From: Aestuariivirga litoralis
GTDB lineage: Bacteria; Pseudomonadota; Alphaproteobacteria; Rhizobiales; Aestuariivirgaceae
Reading direction: 5' to 3'
Assembly: GCF_015714715.1 (NCBI RefSeq)
Contig: NZ_WAHS01000002.1
Location: 744,001 to 808,000, forward strand
Length of the DNA: 64,000 nt
How positions within the stretch are numbered: the first letter of the stretch is position 1; each line of letters begins with the position of its first letter. A program made the position numbers and the translations under genes. A model generated the notes under the pieces. The model did no database searches, had not been told where the DNA came from, and worked only from the letters and a program-made list of their open reading frames with translations. Of the stretch, positions 52,109 to 62,727 are shown in pieces.

Positions 52109-53113
52109 TTGGGCGTTCTGCGCGAGGAAGAGTTTGAAGGCTTTCTCAAACGCCGCGTCAGCGGCGCCAATGGCATCCTCATCCATGGTGCCGATGAAGC
52201 GGCGGTTTCACTTCTGGGCCGACAGGTGATCGTGGCCTTGGGTGGCGAAAGCCAGCGCGTTGATATCAGCGCCGCCAAGGACAGCCCCGGCTCTTTCGCT
52301 GATCAGTTTCTGTCTTTGTCTTTGCTGGGTGACCGGCAGGTCCTGCTGGTCGAACCCGCCGACGACAATGGATTGAAATTTCTCGATGCCGCGATCAATC
52401 ATCCCACCACAGCGAATTTTGTGGTGGCACTGGGTGGCAATCTCAGCAAATCCTCCAAACTGCGCGCCGCCTGTGAGGCCGCTCCGCTTTTCCAGTCGCT
52501 GGTCATCTATGAAGAAGACGAAGGACGCCTGCGCGCGCGCATCGCCAAGCTGCTTAGTGCACAAGGCTTGAGCTGGGGAGAAGATGCCGAGGAAGAATTT
52601 TTCTCTACCGCCGGTGCCGACCGCGCCATCGTCACGCAGGAGGCCGAAAAACTCGCGCTCTATGCCCATGGCCAAAACGAAATTCCGGTTGCGGATGTAC
52701 AGGCGATCTGCGGCAACACCGCAGAGTTCAATGCGGATGAATTGATTGACGGTGTGCTGGCGGGTGATCTCGAAACGGTGGACCGGATCGATCAGTCTCT
52801 GTCGGGAGAGTTGCGTTCATTCTTTGCGCTGTTCCAGCTTCATCTTAACAAGCTGCAAGCTTTGCGCGTCGAGATGGAGCGCGGCATGAATGCTGATGCC
52901 GCAGTCCGCGCCGCCAAGCCGCCGATTTTCTTCAAGCGCAAACCCGCCATCATGAACCAGCTTCGGATTTTGTCACTGGATGATTTGGTGCAAATCCAAA
53001 CCACCATCCTGGATGCCAGCCTTCAATCCAGAAAATTCGCTGCTCTGTCCGAGGCCATCAACAGCCGCACGCTGTTGTCACTGGCGAGGATGTGCCGGAG
53101 CAAGGCGTCCTAA
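52109..53113 (+). CDS. holA: DNA polymerase III subunit delta
   Basis: 334 residues from a TTG at 52109, directly after the lptE stop. FEGFLKRRVSGANGILIHGAD is the start of domain I; NHPTTANFVVALGGNLSKSS and SWGEDAEEEFFSTAGADRA are typical of HolA, as is the C-terminal FFKRKPAIMNQLRILSLDDL. Delta opens the sliding clamp in the clamp loader. Translational coupling to lptE and leuS is conserved. Confidence 0.9.
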   Translation: MGVLREEEFEGFLKRRVSGANGILIHGADEAAVSLLGRQVIVALGGESQRVDISAAKDSPGSFADQFLSLSLLGDRQVLLVEPADDNGLKFLDAAINHPTTANFVVALGGNLSKSSKLRAACEAAPLFQSLVIYEEDEGRLRARIAKLLSAQGLSWGEDAEEEFFSTAGADRAIVTQEAEKLALYAHGQNEIPVADVQAICGNTAEFNADELIDGVLAGDLETVDRIDQSLSGELRSFFALFQLHLNKLQALRVEMERGMNADAAVRAAKPPIFFKRKPAIMNQLRILSLDDLVQIQTTILDASLQSRKFAALSEAINSRTLLSLARMCRSKAS

Positions 53114-53161
53114 ATCCCTCACCCGGCGCTTGCACGCCACCTTCTTCCGCAAGCGGGCGAG

Positions 53162-54037
53162 CTACAGCGACCCGCCCAGTTTCTTGATCACTTCGTCCAG
53201 CTGATCGAGTGTCTTGTAGCTGATCACCACCTGTCCGCCCAGCTTGTCCTTGTGCTTGATCGCAACGCTCAGCCCCATGATCTCGCTGAGCTGCTTCTCA
53301 ATCGCCCGTGTATCGGCATCCTTTTCCGGCGCTGCAGATGCAGCACCCTTGCGCCGCCCAGCCGGTGCCTGCTCACGCGCCAGGTCTTCCGCCTGACGCA
53401 CCGAGAGGTTCAGCTTGATGATCTTCTCAGCCAGTTCTTCCGGCGAATCAGTCGCGATCAGCGCGCGCGCATGGCCAGCAGTGAGACTTCCTTCTTCGAT
53501 CTGCTTTTGCGTTGCATCCGGCAGATTGAGCAGGCGCATCGTATTGGCGATGTGGCTGCGGCTCTTGTGAATCGAATCAGCCAGCGCCTGCTGGGTGTAG
53601 TCATATTGTTCCATCAGCTGGCGGTAGGCACGCGCCTCTTCCAGCGGATTGAGATCGCTGCGCTGGATGTTTTCAATGAGCGCGATTTCCAGCGTCTCTT
53701 TGTCGTCCAGCTCGCGAATCAGTACCGGCAGATCATGCAGGCCGGCGCGCTGGCTGGCGCGCCAGCGGCGTTCACCGGCCACGATTTCAAACGAACCATC
53801 GGCGCGCGGGCGAACCACCAGCGGCTGCAGCAGGCCCTTGTCCTTCAGCGACTGCGCCAGGGAGTTCAATTCTTCCTCAGCGAAATGCTTACGCGGATTA
53901 TGCGGATTGGCATGCAGCAGCTCGATCGGCACATGGCGGAGCGAGCGCACATCCTGCACCACCGATTCTTCTGTGGTGTCGTCGCCGATAAGCGCGGCCA
54001 GCCCCCGGCCCAGTCTGCGCTTTTGTGCCTGTGTCAT
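53162..54037 (-). CDS. parB: Chromosome partitioning protein ParB
   Basis: 291 residues. The N-terminal CTPase domain carries ELLHANPHNPRKHFAEEELN and the nucleotide-binding FEIVAGERRWRASQRAGL. The helix-turn-helix TQQALADSIHKSRSHIANTM (about 145-165) binds parS, and the C-terminal part (VAIKHKDKLGGQVVISYKTL) dimerises. It spreads from parS and is moved by ParA. Several parS-like sites lie within 2-4 kb in the same cluster. Confidence 0.95.
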   Translation of the reverse strand: MTQAQKRRLGRGLAALIGDDTTEESVVQDVRSLRHVPIELLHANPHNPRKHFAEEELNSLAQSLKDKGLLQPLVVRPRADGSFEIVAGERRWRASQRAGLHDLPVLIRELDDKETLEIALIENIQRSDLNPLEEARAYRQLMEQYDYTQQALADSIHKSRSHIANTMRLLNLPDATQKQIEEGSLTAGHARALIATDSPEELAEKIIKLNLSVRQAEDLAREQAPAGRRKGAASAAPEKDADTRAIEKQLSEIMGLSVAIKHKDKLGGQVVISYKTLDQLDEVIKKLGGSL

Positions 54038-54089
54038 GAATAAAGTCCTTTAGTAAAGAGATTACTTAAACGTTCTGGATACGAATCAA

Positions 54090-54905
54090 TCACGCGGCTT
54101 TGAGGTCGCGCTCGCGCCGGATCACTTCCGAAGCCAGGCGAATGTAGGCCTGTGACCCCACGCACTGATGGTCATAGAGGATGACCGGCTTGCCATAAGA
54201 CGGCGCTTCCGAGACGCGCACATTGCGCGGGATGACCGTGTCATAAACCTTGTCGCCCAACACTTCGCGCACGTCTTGCGCCACCTGGTCGGAGAGCGAA
54301 TTGCGCTTGTCGAACATGGTGAGCACCACGCCCTGGATCACCAGTTTCGGGTTCAAAGTTGAACGCACGCGCTCCACCGTTTTGAGCAATTGGCTCAGGC
54401 CTTCGAGCGCAAAGAATTCGCATTGCAGCGGCACCAGAATCGCATCCGCCGCACTGAGCGAATTGATCGTCAGCAGGTTCAGCGAGGGCGGGCAGTCGAT
54501 CAAGATATATGAGTAATGACGCTTGTTCTTCGCGTTCAGAAGATTGATTGCATCATAAAGCCGATGCGTCTTGCGTTCGAAATCGGCAAGCTCAAGCTCT
54601 GCGCCCAAAAGGTCAATCGTCGCCGGCGCGCAATGCAAACGCGGGATCGCGGATTCGATGATCACGTCATCGAGATCAGCTTCCCCAATGAGCACATGAT
54701 AGGATGATTTCTGGTGTGGCCGGCGCGTGATGCCAAGCCCGGTCGAGGCATTGCCTTGCGGGTCCAGATCAACGACCAGCACGTCTTCGCCCACTGCCGC
54801 AAGTGCAGTGCCGAGATTGATAGCGGTCGTCGTTTTGCCCACGCCGCCCTTCTGATTGGCCACTGCCAGGATGCGCGGTTTTGCGCCAGAGATGTCATTT
54901 GCCAT
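54090..54905 (-). CDS. parA: Chromosome partitioning ATPase ParA
   Basis: 271 residues. The deviant Walker A NQKGGVGKTTTAINLG starts at about residue 17, the Walker A' region is VLVVDLDPQGNAST, and Walker B is YILIDCPPSLNLLT. The length is that of chromosomal (type Ib) ParA/Soj, with no N-terminal HTH. It overlaps rsmG by 11 bp at its 5' end and precedes parB by 52 bp, so all three are one transcript. Confidence 0.95.
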   Translation of the reverse strand: MANDISGAKPRILAVANQKGGVGKTTTAINLGTALAAVGEDVLVVDLDPQGNASTGLGITRRPHQKSSYHVLIGEADLDDVIIESAIPRLHCAPATIDLLGAELELADFERKTHRLYDAINLLNAKNKRHYSYILIDCPPSLNLLTINSLSAADAILVPLQCEFFALEGLSQLLKTVERVRSTLNPKLVIQGVVLTMFDKRNSLSDQVAQDVREVLGDKVYDTVIPRNVRVSEAPSYGKPVILYDHQCVGSQAYIRLASEVIRRERDLKAA

Positions 54906-55530
54906 GTTTTGCCTCTTTCACTTCCAGGATAACCGCGTCCGCGTCAGTTATGCTCGAATGTTTCACTGCCGTAATTTTCCAAGATTTAGCAGCTTGGGCC
55001 AATTCTGCATCAACATCTTGTCCTTTGTGGAAAAGTGCGATGGCCCCTTTTGCCATAAAGGGTGAGGCATAGGCGAGAAGATTATCCAGCGGCGCAAAAG
55101 CCCGGGCCGTAACCAGCTGCACTTCCGGCATCGACTTGGGCGCCGCATCAAGTTCTAACCGCTCACGATGCACACTTCCCTTGACCCCCATCTGCCGCAG
55201 GGCCTCCTGCAGGAAAGAGACTTTCTTGGCGTTGGACTCATAGAAATGAACGTGCGCCGCCTGGGTGGCGGCGAGGACCAAAGACGGAAAACCGCCACCT
55301 GAGCCCAGATCGGCAATCGCTTGCATGCCGCCCGGAACAAGGGGCAGCAGCTGAGCCGAATCCACGATATGCCGCGTCCAGATATCCGGCAGGCTGGCGG
55401 GGCCAATCAGGTTGATATGCTTCTGCCACTGCCCCAACAAACTGGCCAAGACTTCCAGCCGCGCGATGGATTCACGTGAAACGTTCAGGCGGTCCCAGGT
55501 CTCTTGCGGGATTGGATTCATGTGAAACAT
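54895..55530 (-). CDS. rsmG: 16S rRNA m7G527 methyltransferase
   Basis: 211 residues from ATG 55530 (GAGG three bases upstream); another ATG nine bases later and the longer frame to 55557 are alternatives. RsmG (GidB) features: LLGQWQKHINLIGPASLPDI, RHIVDSAQLLP and the SAM loop ADLGSGGGFPSLVLA, then FYESNAKKVSFLQEAL and VTARAFAPLDNLL. It methylates G527 of 16S rRNA; loss gives low-level streptomycin resistance. The mnmG-rsmG-parA-parB order is a conserved origin-proximal cluster. Confidence 0.92.
   Translation of the reverse strand: MFHMNPIPQETWDRLNVSRESIARLEVLASLLGQWQKHINLIGPASLPDIWTRHIVDSAQLLPLVPGGMQAIADLGSGGGFPSLVLAATQAAHVHFYESNAKKVSFLQEALRQMGVKGSVHRERLELDAAPKSMPEVQLVTARAFAPLDNLLAYASPFMAKGAIALFHKGQDVDAELAQAAKSWKITAVKHSSITDADAVILEVKEAKHGK
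55468..55483. promoter_or_regulatory. parS-like site in rsmG
   Basis: GGATTCACGTGAAACG matches parS consensus TGTTTCACGTGAAACA at 13 of 16 positions, with the central TTCACGTGAA intact. Confidence 0.5.
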
Positions 55531-55620
55531 TGTCCTCTGTCCGTCGCTGCCTAGCATCGCAGGCAGGTCGAAACCAGCTCCGCCAAACCGCTATCCCCAC
55601 GCCATCAAGGCAATGGTTAA

Positions 55621-57483
55621 TCAGGCCACCTTGGCAGCGGGTTTCTTGATATGTCCCAACAGACAGGCCAGCCCTGCCGGGGTCATACCTTCCACCCGCG
55701 CGGCCTGACCCAGTGTGACTGGCTTCGCCCGGCTCAATTTCTGCCGCAGCTCCATTGAAAGGCTGGGTATGGCGAAGTAGTCCAGATCAGATGGGATCGT
55801 AACACCCTCATCCTTGCGCAGGGAAGCGATCTCGGCCTCCTGCCGGCCCATATAGCCAGCATAGAGCGCATCGGCCTCCAGCGCCTCCCGGGCGAAGGCA
55901 GGCAGCATGTTGAGCACAGGCCAAAGCTCGGCAGCCTTGTCATAGCCCACATCCGGCATGGCAATCAGTTCCAGCGCATTGCGGTTGCGGCCATCCTGAT
56001 TGACCCTCAGGCCAGCCTTGGCCAGTGCCGCCGAGGTCATCGATGATTCACGTGCAACATTCCGCGCCTGATCCAGCACCGCCAGCTTGGTGGCAAAGGC
56101 TTCCGCCCGCGCTGTTCCCACCAGGCCCAAAGTGATGCCCCGTGGCGTCAAGCGCTGGTCGGCGTTGTCAGCCCGCAGTGAGAGACGGTATTCGGCCCGC
56201 GAAGTGAACATGCGGTACGGTTCAGAAACACCGCGCAACACCAGATCATCCACCATCACACCGAGATAACCCTCGGCGCGGTCAAAGCTGGTCGTGGCAC
56301 TGCCCGAAGCGGCCAGTGCGGCATTCAAGCCGGCAACCAACCCCTGCGCGGCCGCTTCTTCATAGCCCGTCGTGCCATTGATCTGCCCGGCCAGGAACAG
56401 GCCCGGCAGCTTCTTCACTTGCAGATCGTGGCTGAGTTCACGTGGATCGGCATAGTCATATTCGATCGCATAACCCGGCCGGATGATGCGCACATTTTCC
56501 AGCCCCGGCATCGAGTGGATGAAATCGGCCTGCACATCTTCCGGCAGCGAGGTGGAAATGCCGTTGGGATAGACCGTGTCGTCATCCAGCCCTTCCGGCT
56601 CCAAGAACACCTGATGCGAGGTTTTGTCCTTGAAGCGGTGGATCTTGTCTTCAATCGAGGGGCAATAGCGCGGCCCCGTCCCCGAAATCTGCCCAGAATA
56701 AAGCGGTGACCGGCCGATATTATCGGCGATGATCTGGTGGGTGCGGGGCGTGGTTTCGGTGATGAAACAGGAGATCTGCGGGGTGCTTATGGAGGCATTT
56801 AGGAATGAGAAGGGGACTGGCGGGTCATCACCCTTCTGCTCTTCAAGCACCGCCCAATTGATCGTCTTGCCATCCAGCCGCGCTGGCGTACCAGTCTTCA
56901 GGCGGCCCAGCAGCAGGCCGGCCTTGGTCATCTGCTCCGAGAGGCCCAGAGCGGGTGCTTCACCCACCCGGCCCGCCGGGATCTTCTGCTCGCCAATGTG
57001 GATCAGGCCGTTCAGGAATGTGCCGGTGGTCAGCACCACGGCGCTGGCCTGAAGCTCGCGGCCATCGCCGGTCTTGACGCCAGTGACGCGGTTGCCATCC
57101 ATCAGCAGCGCGACAGCGCCGCCTTCGACGATTTCAAGATTGGCTTGCTCGGCGAGCGCAGCCTGCATCGCCTCGCGGTAAAGCTTGCGGTCGGCCTGCG
57201 CACGGGGGCCACGCACTGCCGGGCCCTTGGAACGATTGAGCAGGCGGAACTGAATACCCGCCTTGTCAGCCACGCGGCCCATCAACCCGTCGAGCGCATC
57301 GATCTCACGCACCAGATGGCCCTTGCCCAAACCACCAATGGCCGGGTTGCAGGACATTTCACCAATGCTCGATGCCTTGTGGGTGACCAGCGCGGTGGAT
57401 GCACCCATGCGTGCGGAAGCCGCTGCCGCTTCACAGCCGGCATGGCCACCACCTACAACGATCACATCAAACTTGGTCTTCAT
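55621..57483 (-). CDS. mnmG: tRNA uridine-34 carboxymethylaminomethyl enzyme MnmG (GidA)
   Basis: 620 residues from ATG 57483, the usual length. FAD site [20 protein letters not shown] at about 5-24, then [40 protein letters not shown] and [20 protein letters not shown]. The C-terminal helical domain that binds MnmE is present ([17 protein letters not shown]). With MnmE it modifies the wobble uridine of several tRNAs. It sits between mnmE and rsmG; a parS-like site lies inside the gene. Confidence 0.95.
   Translation of the reverse strand: MKTKFDVIVVGGGHAGCEAAAASARMGASTALVTHKASSIGEMSCNPAIGGLGKGHLVREIDALDGLMGRVADKAGIQFRLLNRSKGPAVRGPRAQADRKLYREAMQAALAEQANLEIVEGGAVALLMDGNRVTGVKTGDGRELQASAVVLTTGTFLNGLIHIGEQKIPAGRVGEAPALGLSEQMTKAGLLLGRLKTGTPARLDGKTINWAVLEEQKGDDPPVPFSFLNASISTPQISCFITETTPRTHQIIADNIGRSPLYSGQISGTGPRYCPSIEDKIHRFKDKTSHQVFLEPEGLDDDTVYPNGISTSLPEDVQADFIHSMPGLENVRIIRPGYAIEYDYADPRELSHDLQVKKLPGLFLAGQINGTTGYEEAAAQGLVAGLNAALAASGSATTSFDRAEGYLGVMVDDLVLRGVSEPYRMFTSRAEYRLSLRADNADQRLTPRGITLGLVGTARAEAFATKLAVLDQARNVARESSMTSAALAKAGLRVNQDGRNRNALELIAMPDVGYDKAAELWPVLNMLPAFAREALEADALYAGYMGRQEAEIASLRKDEGVTIPSDLDYFAIPSLSMELRQKLSRAKPVTLGQAARVEGMTPAGLACLLGHIKKPAAKVA
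56044..56059. promoter_or_regulatory. parS-like site in mnmG
   Basis: TGATTCACGTGCAACA matches the parS consensus at 14 of 16 positions. Confidence 0.5.
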
Positions 57484-57531
57484 CGCGGCGCATTTAGTCC
57501 GTCCACTGATCAAGGTCAAACAGCGCGTCTG

Positions 57532-57547
57532 CGCTTCACGTGAATCA
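57532..57547. promoter_or_regulatory. Degenerate parS-like site
   Basis: CGCTTCACGTGAATCA matches parS at 13 of 16 positions, 13 bp from the near-perfect site at 57561. Confidence 0.5.
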
Positions 57548-57560
57548 GGACGCGCGAACC

Positions 57561-57576
57561 CGTTTCACGTGAAACA
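57561..57576. promoter_or_regulatory. parS: parS centromere site
   Basis: CGTTTCACGTGAAACA matches the universal parS 16-mer at 15 of 16 positions and keeps the full 14-bp palindrome GTTTCACGTGAAAC. It lies in the gap between mnmE and mnmG, the usual origin-proximal place for ParB loading. Confidence 0.93.
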
Positions 57577-57587
57577 GCGTTAACGTC

Positions 57588-58913
57588 TCATTTACCAATG
57601 CAGAACTCGGAGAAGATCTTCCCGAGCAGATCTTCAACATCAACATGCCCGGTGATTGAACCCAAAGCACGCGCTGCCTTGCGCAAATCCTCAGCAATCA
57701 ATTCATGTGGCCGTGAAGGCTCGTCCAGCACTTTGTTGAGGAGCCGAATCGAATCCGAAACTGCGCCCGCATGGCGCTGACGCACCACAACTGCATGCTC
57801 CACATTGGCCATACGCTTTTTGATTTCGGATGACAAAGCCAAGCGCAGCTCATCTAAACCAGCGCCTGTTCGGGTAGATACGGGTAGGGCCGCATCATTC
57901 CGGGTGTGAATCGATGGTAAGTCGGCCTTGTTGAGAATCCGGATATCAGGCGTCCGAGGTGAATCGCTACTATCGGTAATATCGGTCGCAGAAACCCAGA
58001 TCAGAATGTCGGCATCGCTTACGGCAGCTGCCGCGCGTTCAATCCCCATTTTCTCGATCATGTCATCGGTAGCGCTGCGAAAGCCTGCCGTGTCGGTGAG
58101 AGTCAAGGGTAACCCTTCGAACATCACTTGCGCTTCCACAATATCCCGGGTCGTACCGGCAATGTCGGAGACGATAGCCGCCTCGCGCCGCGCCAGAGCA
58201 TTGAGAAAGGATGACTTGCCCACATTGGGAGCCCCGGCGATCACCACCTTCAACCCGCTGCGCAAAGCCGCGTTCTGTGAAAATGTACTCAAGGCAGCTT
58301 CAAGCTCTGCCACCAGCCGCTTGATGACCGGCTGGGCCAAGTCTCGTGCCCGGTCAGCCACATCGTCCTCTTCGACGAAATCGATAGCCGCTTCATGCAG
58401 GGCCAAAGCTTCGATCACCTGCCGCCGCCAGCCCTCATAGGCACCGCTCGCCTCACCGAGGAACTGGCGCATCGCCAGCCGCCGTTGGGCCTCACCTGTG
58501 GCAGCGAGAAGATCTGCCAGACCTTCGATCTCCACCAGGTCCAGCTTGTCGTTGTGAAAGGCGCGGCGCGAGAATTCGCCCCGGTCAGCCAACCGCAAGC
58601 CGTAAACATTCGACAGTTCAGAAAATATGAATTCGATGATGGCAGGCGCGCCGTGAACATGCAGCTCCGCCATGTCCTCGCCAGTGGCCGAAGCCGGCCC
58701 TGAAAACCACAGCACCATGGCTTCATCGATCACCTGGCCGTCACGGGCTTTGAGTTTACGCACGCTGGCGACGCGAGGCTGGGGAAGGCGAACCGCCATC
58801 TCTTCCAGCACCGCACCTGCCCGCGGGCCGGATATACGGATGACCGCAATGCCCGCCTTGCCCTGGCCGGAGCTCAGGGCAAAGATTGTATCAGAGCTGA
58901 TCCCAGTGCTCAT
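57588..58913 (-). CDS. mnmE: tRNA modification GTPase MnmE (TrmE)
   Basis: 441 residues. The N-terminal formyl-THF domain begins DTIFALSSGQGKAGIAVIRI. The G domain has Walker A GAPNVGKSSFLNAL, the effector SDIAGTTRDIVE, DTAG in TLTDTAGFRSA and NKAD in RILNKADLPS. The C-terminal Cys motif FCIGK is intact. With MnmG it installs the cmnm5 group on wobble U34. The gene ends 12 bp from parS. Confidence 0.95.
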   Translation of the reverse strand: MSTGISSDTIFALSSGQGKAGIAVIRISGPRAGAVLEEMAVRLPQPRVASVRKLKARDGQVIDEAMVLWFSGPASATGEDMAELHVHGAPAIIEFIFSELSNVYGLRLADRGEFSRRAFHNDKLDLVEIEGLADLLAATGEAQRRLAMRQFLGEASGAYEGWRRQVIEALALHEAAIDFVEEDDVADRARDLAQPVIKRLVAELEAALSTFSQNAALRSGLKVVIAGAPNVGKSSFLNALARREAAIVSDIAGTTRDIVEAQVMFEGLPLTLTDTAGFRSATDDMIEKMGIERAAAAVSDADILIWVSATDITDSSDSPRTPDIRILNKADLPSIHTRNDAALPVSTRTGAGLDELRLALSSEIKKRMANVEHAVVVRQRHAGAVSDSIRLLNKVLDEPSRPHELIAEDLRKAARALGSITGHVDVEDLLGKIFSEFCIGK

Positions 58914-58948
58914 TTCGGATTCGAATCGACACTGGATTTGACCCCTGA

Positions 58949-60232
<1,284 letters not shown>

Positions 60233-60369
60233 TTGGGACTACTTTGAAAAAGGTAAAATACTTGGGAGATAACTTGGAAAAAAGCAGGCGGCGAGCAGGG
60301 GCTCAGCCAGGAAGCCCGGACGGGCTGCGAGGCCACCCTTAGCACAGATCAGGCCCCCGCCAAATGAAT

Positions 60370-60801
60370 TTATGAAAAGGGCTTAACCACCACGAAGATG
60401 ACGATCCAGATCAGCAGAACTGTCGGCACTTCGTTCAGGATTCGAAAGAAGCGCTGCGGCTTCAGGCGCTCACCGCGCGCGAAGGACGCCACATAGCGTT
60501 CCAGCACGCCATGATAGGCAAAGACGCCAAACACGCCGAGCAGCTTGAAAGACAGCCAGGGCGACGACCAGGCAAAACCTGCCAAGTGAACTGTGGCGGC
60601 ACCCGCGATCAAGGCCACCAAAGCGGCAGGCCGCATGATCGCCTTCATCAAGCGCCGCTCCATCACCTTGAAGGTTTCATCCATCTCGGAGCCCGACTTG
60701 GCGTCCGTGTGATAGACAAACAGGCGCGGCATATAAAACAGCGCAGCCATCCAGGCGATGACGGCCACGATGTGAATGACTTTCAGCCAAAGATACAGCA
60801 T
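60370..60801 (-). CDS. hemJ: Protoporphyrinogen IX oxidase HemJ
   Basis: 143 residues with four membrane helices (LYLWLKVIHIVAVIAWMAAL at the start, TVLLIWIVIFVVVKPF at the end). The conserved His in VIHIVAVIAWMAALFYMPRL and the basic FRILNEVPTVLL segment are typical of HemJ, which oxidises protoporphyrinogen IX in haem synthesis when HemG/HemY are absent. Its start overlaps the hemE stop by 1 bp, so the two haem genes are one operon. Confidence 0.92.
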   Translation of the reverse strand: MLYLWLKVIHIVAVIAWMAALFYMPRLFVYHTDAKSGSEMDETFKVMERRLMKAIMRPAALVALIAGAATVHLAGFAWSSPWLSFKLLGVFGVFAYHGVLERYVASFARGERLKPQRFFRILNEVPTVLLIWIVIFVVVKPFS

Positions 60802-61823
60802 CAGCCGAAATCCCTGACGGCCTTGACCAGGCGTTCGACCGCGGAAACCGGTGTCTGCTGCATGATGCCATGGCCCAGATTGAAAATGTGCTGCTCGGCC
60901 GGAACGCTCTCCAGAATGCGCCGCGTGGCATCAACCATCGCGGCCTCATCGCCGAGCAGCAATTGATTGGAGAGATTGCCCTGCACGGCAACATGTGCGG
61001 GCAGCGTTTTCAAAACACCAGCAGCCGAAACATTTTCTTCAAGGCCGACCGCATTGGCACCCGTGGCTTGCGCAATCAACCCGTGAGCAGCACCCACGCC
61101 GCGCGCGAAAACGATCACAGGAAATCCAGGATACACCGCGCGAACGCCCTTGATGATGGCAGAGATGGGATCGATCACCACCCGTTGCAAGCTGCCTTCC
61201 GGAACATCGCCAGCCCAGCTGTCGAAAATCTGGATGGTCTCGGCGCCGGCCTTGATCTGCCCCAGCAGATAGGTGATCGACGTTTCGACCAGCCGCTGGA
61301 TCAAAACCTGGAACCATTCTGGGTTCTGCCGGGCCACGCTCAGCGCCTTCTCGCGCTTCGAGCTGCCACCCTCGATCATATAGCTCGCCACGGTCCAGGG
61401 CGCCCCGCAGAAGCCGATCAGGGCCACTTGTGGGGTCAAGCTGGCCTTCACCAGCCCAACCGTCTCCCAGACACGTTCAAAGTGATCGCTATCAAGACCG
61501 TCACTGAGCAATTCAACGTCACTCAGGCTCTCAACCGTTTCCAGCTGCGGGCCTTCGCCTTCCTTGAAATCGAGACCCAGTCCCATCGCATGAGGAACAA
61601 CAAGGATATCAGAAAAGAGTATGGCCGCATCAAAATCAAAACGGCGTAAGGGTTGAAGTGTGACTTCACAAGCGAGCTTCGGATCATAGCACAGCTTGAG
61701 AAAAGAACCGGCCTGCGCTCTCACCTCACGGTATTCCGGCAGGTAGCGCCCGGCCTGACGCATGATCCACATCGGTCGGCGAGACGGCTTCACCGCGTTG
61801 AGAACGTCCAGAATGGGTTTCAA
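60801..61823 (-). CDS. hemE: Uroporphyrinogen decarboxylase
   Basis: 340 residues. N-terminal signature RRPMWIMRQAGRYLPEYREV (about 16-35), the catalytic Asp in ILFSDILVVPHAMGL, GFCGAPWTVASYMIEGG, and IFDSWAGDVPEG. It decarboxylates uroporphyrinogen III to coproporphyrinogen III. Its divergent 5' flank is the probable chromosomal origin, as in Caulobacter, where hemE borders Cori. Confidence 0.96.
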   Translation of the reverse strand: MKPILDVLNAVKPSRRPMWIMRQAGRYLPEYREVRAQAGSFLKLCYDPKLACEVTLQPLRRFDFDAAILFSDILVVPHAMGLGLDFKEGEGPQLETVESLSDVELLSDGLDSDHFERVWETVGLVKASLTPQVALIGFCGAPWTVASYMIEGGSSKREKALSVARQNPEWFQVLIQRLVETSITYLLGQIKAGAETIQIFDSWAGDVPEGSLQRVVIDPISAIIKGVRAVYPGFPVIVFARGVGAAHGLIAQATGANAVGLEENVSAAGVLKTLPAHVAVQGNLSNQLLLGDEAAMVDATRRILESVPAEQHIFNLGHGIMQQTPVSAVERLVKAVRDFG

Positions 61824-62130
61824 GCACTTCCCCTAATATAAGAGAGATAGATTCTATTGATTCTTCTATTGGCACCTGAACAGGCACAATATCAGGGATA
61901 ACTTGGAAATCAGTCTCATATCTTGTGGAAAAACAAAACAGGCTGAATGCCGCAGCATATCAAAAGCCGGATTCAATGCGGATTCCCAATTGGGAGTCAG
62001 ATGTGATTGTCTTCCACAGGATTCATAGATTCCTAGCGCCAAACTGACCTCTGTGGATAAACCTGTTCGCCTTTTCAGGCCATCCCTGCGATAAGCCGTT
62101 TTTCTCCCGCTCTATCCACAGTCTATACAG
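61824..62130. other. oriC: Putative chromosomal replication origin (oriC)
   Basis: 307 bp without a gene between hemE and maf. It holds four DnaA-box-like sites: TTTTCCACA (61924-61932, -), TCTTCCACA (62010-62018, +), the perfect TTATCCACA (62052-62060, -) and CTATCCACA (62112-62120, +). An AT-rich stretch (61833-61890) may be the unwinding element, and TCCCAATTGGGA (61984-61995) is a palindrome. Seven GANTC sites lie within 61850-62032. I see no clear CtrA sites (TTAA-N7-TTAA). The position matches Caulobacter Cori. Confidence 0.8.
62052..62060 (-). promoter_or_regulatory. Perfect DnaA box
   Basis: Minus strand TTATCCACA, exact consensus, in the putative origin. Confidence 0.75.
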
Positions 62131-62727
62131 ATGCCAGATTTCAAACTCATTCTCGCTTCGACAAGTGCCACGCGAGTGAAAATCCTGCGCGGCGCCGGCC
62201 TGGTTTTTGAGGCGCAGCCTGCGAAAGTGAATGAAAAAGGCCTGCATGCCATCCATGCCCATTTGCATCCGGATGATCTGCCCATCGAGCTGGCCAGAGC
62301 CAAGTCGCTTTCGTTGAGCACTACTCATCCTGACGCGATGATCATTGGATCCGATCAGGTCCTGAATTTCCACGGCAAGCCTTTGCACAAGGCCAAGACC
62401 ATCGCTGAAGCGCGGGACAAATTGAAAGCCCTACGCGGTCATACGCACGCGCTTTATTCCGCGGTGGCCTGCGCGCAGGGCGGCAAGATAGTTTTTTCGG
62501 ATTGCCAGAGCGTCAGCCTCACCATGCGAAATTTCAGTGATGCGTTTCTGGAGGACTATCTGATCAAGGCGCAAGACGCCGCGATGAATTCCGCCGGCTG
62601 CTATCACTATGAAGGCCTGGGTGCGCAGCTGTTTGAGAAAGTGGAGGGTGACTACTACGCCATCCTTGGCCTGCCACTGCTGCCGCTCCTCGCCTTCCTG
62701 CGGCAAAGCGATATAGTGCCCTCATGA
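62131..62727 (+). CDS. maf: Maf-family nucleotide pyrophosphatase
   Basis: 198 residues. FKLILASTSATRVKILRGAG (about 3-22) is the SxSxxR nucleotide site, with the acidic motif IIGSDQVLNFHGKPLHKAKT and the C-terminal SAGCYHYEGLGAQLFEKVEG. Maf enzymes hydrolyse non-canonical or methylated nucleoside triphosphates. It is the first gene right of oriC and overlaps aroE by 4 bp, forming maf-aroE-coaE. Confidence 0.93.
   Translation: MPDFKLILASTSATRVKILRGAGLVFEAQPAKVNEKGLHAIHAHLHPDDLPIELARAKSLSLSTTHPDAMIIGSDQVLNFHGKPLHKAKTIAEARDKLKALRGHTHALYSAVACAQGGKIVFSDCQSVSLTMRNFSDAFLEDYLIKAQDAAMNSAGCYHYEGLGAQLFEKVEGDYYAILGLPLLPLLAFLRQSDIVPS

Noticed and set aside
55508-55523. Additional parS-like sequence (TTCATGTGAA core) at the rsmG start
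   Set aside because: The central CACGTG is broken to CATGTG, a position important for ParB; kept out of the parS list.
61824-62130. CtrA binding sites in the origin
   Set aside because: No TTAA-N7-TTAA motif could be found by eye in either strand of the gap.
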